From NCBI GenBank assembly GCA_029859085.1, contig JAOUDU010000126.1:1-7407 (forward strand): DNA of 7,407 bases, given 5' to 3'. The first letter of the stretch is position 1; each line of letters begins with the position of its first letter. The notes beneath the pieces are model-generated. The model did not search any database, had not been told where the DNA came from, and saw nothing but the letters and a program-made list of their open reading frames with translations. This document shows positions 4,527 to 7,407 of this stretch, piece after piece. A program made the position numbers and the translations under genes. This DNA is from Gammaproteobacteria bacterium (lineage in GTDB: Bacteria; Pseudomonadota; Gammaproteobacteria; Pseudomonadales; Halieaceae).

Positions 4527-6499
4527 ACCAGCGGGTAGACATCTCCTGGGAAACCCTGGAAGCGTTGTTTTCAGTGGTGATGTGTATCGACGAGTCAATG
4601 TCGATCACCTATGCCAGCGATACCCTGGCCAAATTTGTACCCCAGAGCAGGAATAATCCCAGGATGGCTGACGTCTTCCGGGTATTGCGCCCCGCCTCCC
4701 TTACCACCTTCGCTGAGGCACACGCGTCCGTGAATTCCCTGTGCCTGCTGGTTGCAAAAGACGGGCAGTTCGCGATTCGCGGCCAGATGGTGCCAATCTT
4801 TTATAAAGACGAGAGCACCCTCTGCTTTTGCGGCGCGCCGTGGCTGTTCTGGCTGAACAGTCATTCTCCGGATTTGCACCTTAGCCTCAATGATTTCTCT
4901 ACCCAGGATGTACAGCTCGACCAGTTGTTTTTCATGTCAACCGAAAAGCAGATGGTCGCCGACCTGGAAGCGCTGGCGAGTGATCTGCAGGCAACCAAGA
5001 CCGAGCTGGAAAAAGCACAGGTGGCACAGACTGAATTTTTCTCACAGATGAGCCATGAATTGCGCACCCCGCTCAATGGCGTGGTCAGTGCTGTTTCGTT
5101 GCTGGAGCAGCTGCCACTGGATGCAAGAGAGTCTGAGCTGGCAGCCTTTGCCAAAAGCTCATCCGAGAACCTGATGCAGGTGATCAACTATGTGCTCGAT
5201 GTGTCAAAATTGGGGCAAATCGACGAGGGCGACAGGGAGGAATTCAATTGCCCGGGGCTGTTGTGGTCCGCGATTTCTGTGGTAAAGGCCAAGGCCAATG
5301 AGAAAGCGCTGCGCCTCCAGCTGGATATCAGTGGAGATCTGCCGCAATCCGTTTCAGGTTACGCCGCCTGCCTGCGCCAGGCATTGCTCAACCTGTTGAT
5401 AAACGCCATCAAGTTCACCAACGAGGGCTCGGTGACCCTGCATGTTCGGCTGCTTGCCCGGACGGGGGACGAGTGCAGGTTGCGGTTCGAGGTTATCGAT
5501 ACCGGCAGCGGAATTTCACGGCAGCACCATCAACGCATTTTTGAACCGTTCTTCAGCCTGGCGCCGGCGGTCTCTGCGGGTAATGAAAGCAGCACCGGGC
5601 TGGGCCTGGATATCGTGCGCCGCAACGTGGAGAAAATGGGCGGTGAGCTGGGCCTGGTGTCCAGCCCCGGCGAGGGCAGCACTTTCTGGTTTGAAGTGCC
5701 CCTGACCGCCATACAGGACGAAAAGACGGTAATGCGATCTCACGAGCGAGATCTACCAAATGAGGACGAAAAAAACTTGTCGGGCCTTGTGCTGCTGGTT
5801 GATGACAATGCAACCAACCTGCTGTTGGGTTCCTTGATCCTTGAATCCCTCGGCCTGGATGTAATTAAGGCCTGTAATGGCAACGAGGCCGTTGCCGCGG
5901 CCAGGGAGGCTCGTCCTGACCTGGTGCTGATGGATATCAGCATGCCCGATATCAGCGGCCTGGAAGCCACCAGGCAGATCCGGGAGTTTGCAGGCTACAA
6001 CAGTTTACCCATCATCGCCCTGACCGCCCATGTGGACAGCCGCGAGAAACTGGCCTGCCAGGACGTCGGCATGAACGGTTACCTGACCAAGCCCATCCTC
6101 AGGGAGGCTCTCGCGGCAGAGCTGGCCAAGTGGCTCCACCGCGATGAGTCTCCAGTTCCCGCGCTGGTTGACGAAGCCGTGCTGCAGGATCTGATCCGCC
6201 AGATCGGCCAGGACAACCTGCGAACAGTCATAGACAAGGTACAGGCAGAAGCCGTGCAGCGCTGGGGTGAGCTGCATGAGGCCTCCGGCAACGGCGACAT
6301 GGCCGCCACCCGGCGGCACGTGCACAGCCTGGGCAGTATCTTCCGCAGTGTGGGACTGACACCTGCAGGCGACGCCTTTGCCGCCGTCGAATCGAAGCTG
6401 CGCGCGGGCGAGGAACTCGCAGCGGGCTGGCTGCCGGCCCTGGCGCCGCTCAAAGATGACAGTCTGCTGGCACTGGGCCGGTATATGGCTGAACTTTGA
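4523..6499 (+). CDS. Soluble hybrid histidine kinase, HNOBA-HisKA-HATPase-REC-HPt, partner of H-NOX
   Basis: 658 residues with no membrane segment, so cytoplasmic. Residues 1-150 match an HNOBA (H-NOX-associated, PAS-like) sensor domain, with 'RGQMVPIF' (86-93), 'CFCGAPWLFWL' (101-111) and a 'LSLNDFSTQD'-type exit. A short coiled coil (about 142-172) leads to HisKA with H178 in 'SQMSHELRTP'. The ATPase domain has N290/N294 in 'NLLINAIKFT', 'DTGSGI' (326-331), 'IFEPFF' and 'TGLGLDIV'. A receiver domain (about 421-538) has D427-D428, phospho-site D471, T501 and K523. The C-terminal HPt has H601 in 'VHSLGSIF'; the lysine normally three residues after this histidine is replaced by glycine. The protein can thus carry out a whole His-Asp-His relay and hand phosphate to the LuxO-like regulator. 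It resembles the Vibrio H-NOX partner HqsK, but with the LuxU-like HPt attached. ATGA overlap with the H-NOX gene indicates coupled translation. The domain order is firm; the partners are inferred. Confidence 0.94.
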   Translation: MNQRVDISWETLEALFSVVMCIDESMSITYASDTLAKFVPQSRNNPRMADVFRVLRPASLTTFAEAHASVNSLCLLVAKDGQFAIRGQMVPIFYKDESTLCFCGAPWLFWLNSHSPDLHLSLNDFSTQDVQLDQLFFMSTEKQMVADLEALASDLQATKTELEKAQVAQTEFFSQMSHELRTPLNGVVSAVSLLEQLPLDARESELAAFAKSSSENLMQVINYVLDVSKLGQIDEGDREEFNCPGLLWSAISVVKAKANEKALRLQLDISGDLPQSVSGYAACLRQALLNLLINAIKFTNEGSVTLHVRLLARTGDECRLRFEVIDTGSGISRQHHQRIFEPFFSLAPAVSAGNESSTGLGLDIVRRNVEKMGGELGLVSSPGEGSTFWFEVPLTAIQDEKTVMRSHERDLPNEDEKNLSGLVLLVDDNATNLLLGSLILESLGLDVIKACNGNEAVAAAREARPDLVLMDISMPDISGLEATRQIREFAGYNSLPIIALTAHVDSREKLACQDVGMNGYLTKPILREALAAELAKWLHRDESPVPALVDEAVLQDLIRQIGQDNLRTVIDKVQAEAVQRWGELHEASGNGDMAATRRHVHSLGSIFRSVGLTPAGDAFAAVESKLRAGEELAAGWLPALAPLKDDSLLALGRYMAEL

Positions 6500-6777
6500 A
6501 CTGCAGGAATACTGCCTGGCGCGGCTTGCCCGGCCGGAACTACAGGCGCAAGGTTGCCGCGGTACTTTCCATCGCCCTGCCGCTGCTGGTCTGGCGCGCG
6601 CTGGATCTGCTCGAGGAAATAATAAACGGCCCCATCAAGATGAGCCTCGACCGCTGGGTTATCACAGGCACCCCCGCCACTGTGCTGCAGGTTCTCATCG
6701 TCGCGGTCCTGTTCCTGGTCACATTCGGCGCCGCCAATGCCCTGGCGTATCCGGCAAAAGAAATGCCCCTGCCCTGA
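6496..6777 (+). CDS. Small two-helix membrane protein of unknown function, TTG start
   Basis: 93 residues. The only early in-frame start is TTG at 6496, overlapping the kinase stop as TTGA; an in-frame TGA stands just upstream at 6490-6492. No strong Shine-Dalgarno is seen, which fits translational coupling to the kinase. Third codon positions are strongly G/C-biased as in the neighbouring genes, which supports real coding. A basic N-terminus ('NYRRK') precedes a first hydrophobic segment (about 20-35). A loop with acidic and polar residues (36-60) is followed by a second, longer hydrophobic segment (about 62-84). It is expected in the inner membrane as a hairpin. I do not recognise a family. 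As the last gene of the NO-signalling operon it could anchor or modulate the kinase, but nothing in the sequence shows that. Confidence 0.68.
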   Translation: MNCRNTAWRGLPGRNYRRKVAAVLSIALPLLVWRALDLLEEIINGPIKMSLDRWVITGTPATVLQVLIVAVLFLVTFGAANALAYPAKEMPLP

Positions 6778-6794
6778 TATCGGAGGCCGCGAGC

Positions 6795-6807
6795 TTGCAT
6801 TTTGCAA
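6795..6807. promoter_or_regulatory. LuxO-type operator, perfect match, copy 2
   Basis: TTGCATTTTGCAA, identical in all 13 bases to the site at 2301-2313 and to the LuxO consensus. Its centre is about 106 bp upstream of the -24 GG of the sigma-54 promoter at 6906-6921, a classic enhancer distance. It is the likely primary binding site of the regulator encoded at 2528. Confidence 0.78.
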
Positions 6808-6824
6808 TTCAATCGGCAATAAAC

Positions 6825-6837
6825 TTGTAGTCTGCAA
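6825..6837. promoter_or_regulatory. Second, degenerate LuxO-type site
   Basis: TTGTAGTCTGCAA keeps one arm perfectly (TGCAA) and the other with one change (TTGTA), but the central triplet is GTC rather than A/T. Its centre is 30 bp, close to three helical turns, from the perfect site, so both would face the same side of the DNA and could bind two regulator dimers cooperatively. Confidence 0.5.
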
Positions 6838-6905
6838 CACCGATTTCCTCCCGACCCTGCCGCCAAAACAGCCCGTTTCCACGCATTTGCACGTATTCAG
6901 CGACT

Positions 6906-6921
6906 TGGCATGCAAGTTGCT
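6906..6921 (+). promoter_or_regulatory. Sigma-54 (-24/-12) promoter of the secreted-protein gene
   Basis: TGGCAT-N5-TTGCT matches the sigma-54 consensus TGGCAY-N5-TTGCW, with GG at 6907-6908 and GC at 6919-6920 twelve bases apart. The predicted start is near 6931, about 30 nt before the ATG at 6961. The two operators lie about 100 and 130 bp upstream of the start, so the promoter should be silent without an activator. Confidence 0.8.
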
Positions 6922-6960
6922 GTAGTCACATCACCAAGCAGACTATGTGGAAAACCCGTT

Positions 6961-7407
6961 ATGCAAAACCCCAGACAACAGGCGCTGCCAGGACCTTTCA
7001 CCCCGCGCAACAGTTTGACCGCGCTGGTGGCACTGTGCCTGTCACTCTGCGCCCAGCTCGCCACCGGCGCCTCCATCGAGGGTCGCGCCACCAATGTTGC
7101 CGGCGAGCCTCTTTACAAGGTGGCCGTTTGCCTTACCCGAACCGGCACAAACGGTAAATGCGACAAGGTTCGCTGGACCGACAGGAAAGGGAACTACTCC
7201 TTCGCGGGACTGAAGCCCGGCGGCGATTACGCGATCGTGGTCAACGGCGACCGCTCTGCTGCCAACAGGAAAAACGAGTCCTATGGCAATTACGTTTGGG
7301 AACCAGCGGCGCAGGCGGCCGCGATAAATTCAATGAACGACAAGGTCGCCGTCAGGGACTTCGTCGGCAAATTCAACTTCAGCAACTTCCAGCGAATCAT
7401 CACCCTG
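6961..7407 (+). CDS. Secreted protein with Ig-like/carboxypeptidase-regulatory-type domain (3' end missing)
   Basis: Open from the ATG at 6961 to the window edge (149 residues visible), preceded by GGAA at 6949-6952. Residues 1-37 look like a Sec signal peptide with a long n-region: arginines at 5 and 16, a hydrophobic core 'LTALVALCLSLCAQLA' and a likely cut near 'ATGA/SIEG'. No lipobox is present. Residues 38-110 resemble a beta-sandwich of the carboxypeptidase-regulatory/CNA-B/SdrD-B kind: 'SIEGRATNVAGEPLYKVAV', then 'TDRKGNYSFAGLKPGGDYAIVV'. Two cysteines (in 'VCLTRTGTNGKC') could form a disulfide outside the cytoplasm. The rest ('YGNYVWEPAAQAAAI', 'VAVRDFVGKFNFS') is not recognised. Such domains are common at the N-termini of large extracellular adhesins, outer-membrane receptors and matrix proteins, so the full product may be much longer. 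The gene starts a new transcript from its own sigma-54 promoter. Confidence 0.75.
   Translation, partial: MQNPRQQALPGPFTPRNSLTALVALCLSLCAQLATGASIEGRATNVAGEPLYKVAVCLTRTGTNGKCDKVRWTDRKGNYSFAGLKPGGDYAIVVNGDRSAANRKNESYGNYVWEPAAQAAAINSMNDKVAVRDFVGKFNFSNFQRIITL

Noticed and set aside
5736..5753. Inverted repeat GATCTC-N6-GAGATC inside the kinase gene
   Set aside because: It sits in the variable linker between the ATPase and receiver domains with the frame intact, and there is no T-run; probably incidental.
6079..6915. 278-codon minus-strand frame across the kinase end and the small membrane gene
   Set aside because: It would be antisense to the REC and HPt motifs and to the operator/promoter region; the translation is low-complexity and unrecognised.
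6923..6949. Interleaved inverted repeats TAGTC/GACTA and CACAT/ATGTG around the start of the secreted-protein transcript
   Set aside because: The two pairings exclude each other as nested stems, and the left arms lie largely before the predicted transcription start, so an RNA structure is unlikely.
1..7407. CRISPR arrays, tRNA or rRNA genes, insertion sequences, phage attachment sites
   Set aside because: No regularly spaced repeats, no RNA gene signatures, no transposase or terminal inverted repeats seen.

Overview
The window looks like part of the chromosome of a free-living, probably marine or aquatic gammaproteobacterium. The basis is high GC with strong G/C preference at third codon positions, a sigma-54 activator very like Vibrio LuxO, an H-NOX/HNOBA sensory pair, and GlcNAc/ManNAc-type glycosyltransferases. 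I cannot name the genus from sequence alone. All genes lie on the + strand.

Layout. (1) Positions 2-2156: the 3' end of a surface-polysaccharide cluster. It holds a WecG/TagA/CpsF-type glycosyltransferase (5' end outside the window) that carries two apparent STAS-like domains at its C-terminus, overlapped by 8 nt by a GT2-family glycosyltransferase. (2) Positions 2157-2527: a 371-bp non-coding region with a GC hairpin, a cluster of TGCA-centred palindromes including a perfect LuxO-type operator (TTGCATTTTGCAA), a candidate sigma-54 promoter and a leader hairpin. (3) Positions 2528-6777: a tight four-gene operon. It encodes a LuxO-like sigma-54 response regulator, an H-NOX haem nitric-oxide sensor, a soluble hybrid histidine kinase (HNOBA-HisKA-HATPase-REC-HPt) and a small two-helix membrane protein read from a TTG start. 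(4) Positions 6778-6960: a regulatory intergenic region with a second identical TTGCATTTTGCAA, a degenerate copy 30 bp further on, and a good sigma-54 -24/-12 promoter. (5) Positions 6961 to the end: the start of a secreted protein with an Ig-like/carboxypeptidase-regulatory-type domain, running off the window.

How it fits together (inference). The parts form a self-contained nitric-oxide signalling circuit. NO binds H-NOX, H-NOX controls the kinase, phosphate passes His-Asp-His inside the one kinase polypeptide, and the HPt donates it to the LuxO-like activator. The activator then binds TTGCA-N3-TGCAA sites and opens sigma-54 promoters. In Vibrio the comparable H-NOX/HqsK -> LuxU -> LuxO route feeds quorum sensing and acts through Qrr small RNAs. 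Here the LuxU role appears fused to the kinase, the operator and promoter lie directly in front of a secreted-protein gene, and a second operator lies in front of the regulator itself. The neighbouring polysaccharide genes suggest, but do not prove, a role in surface or biofilm matrix.
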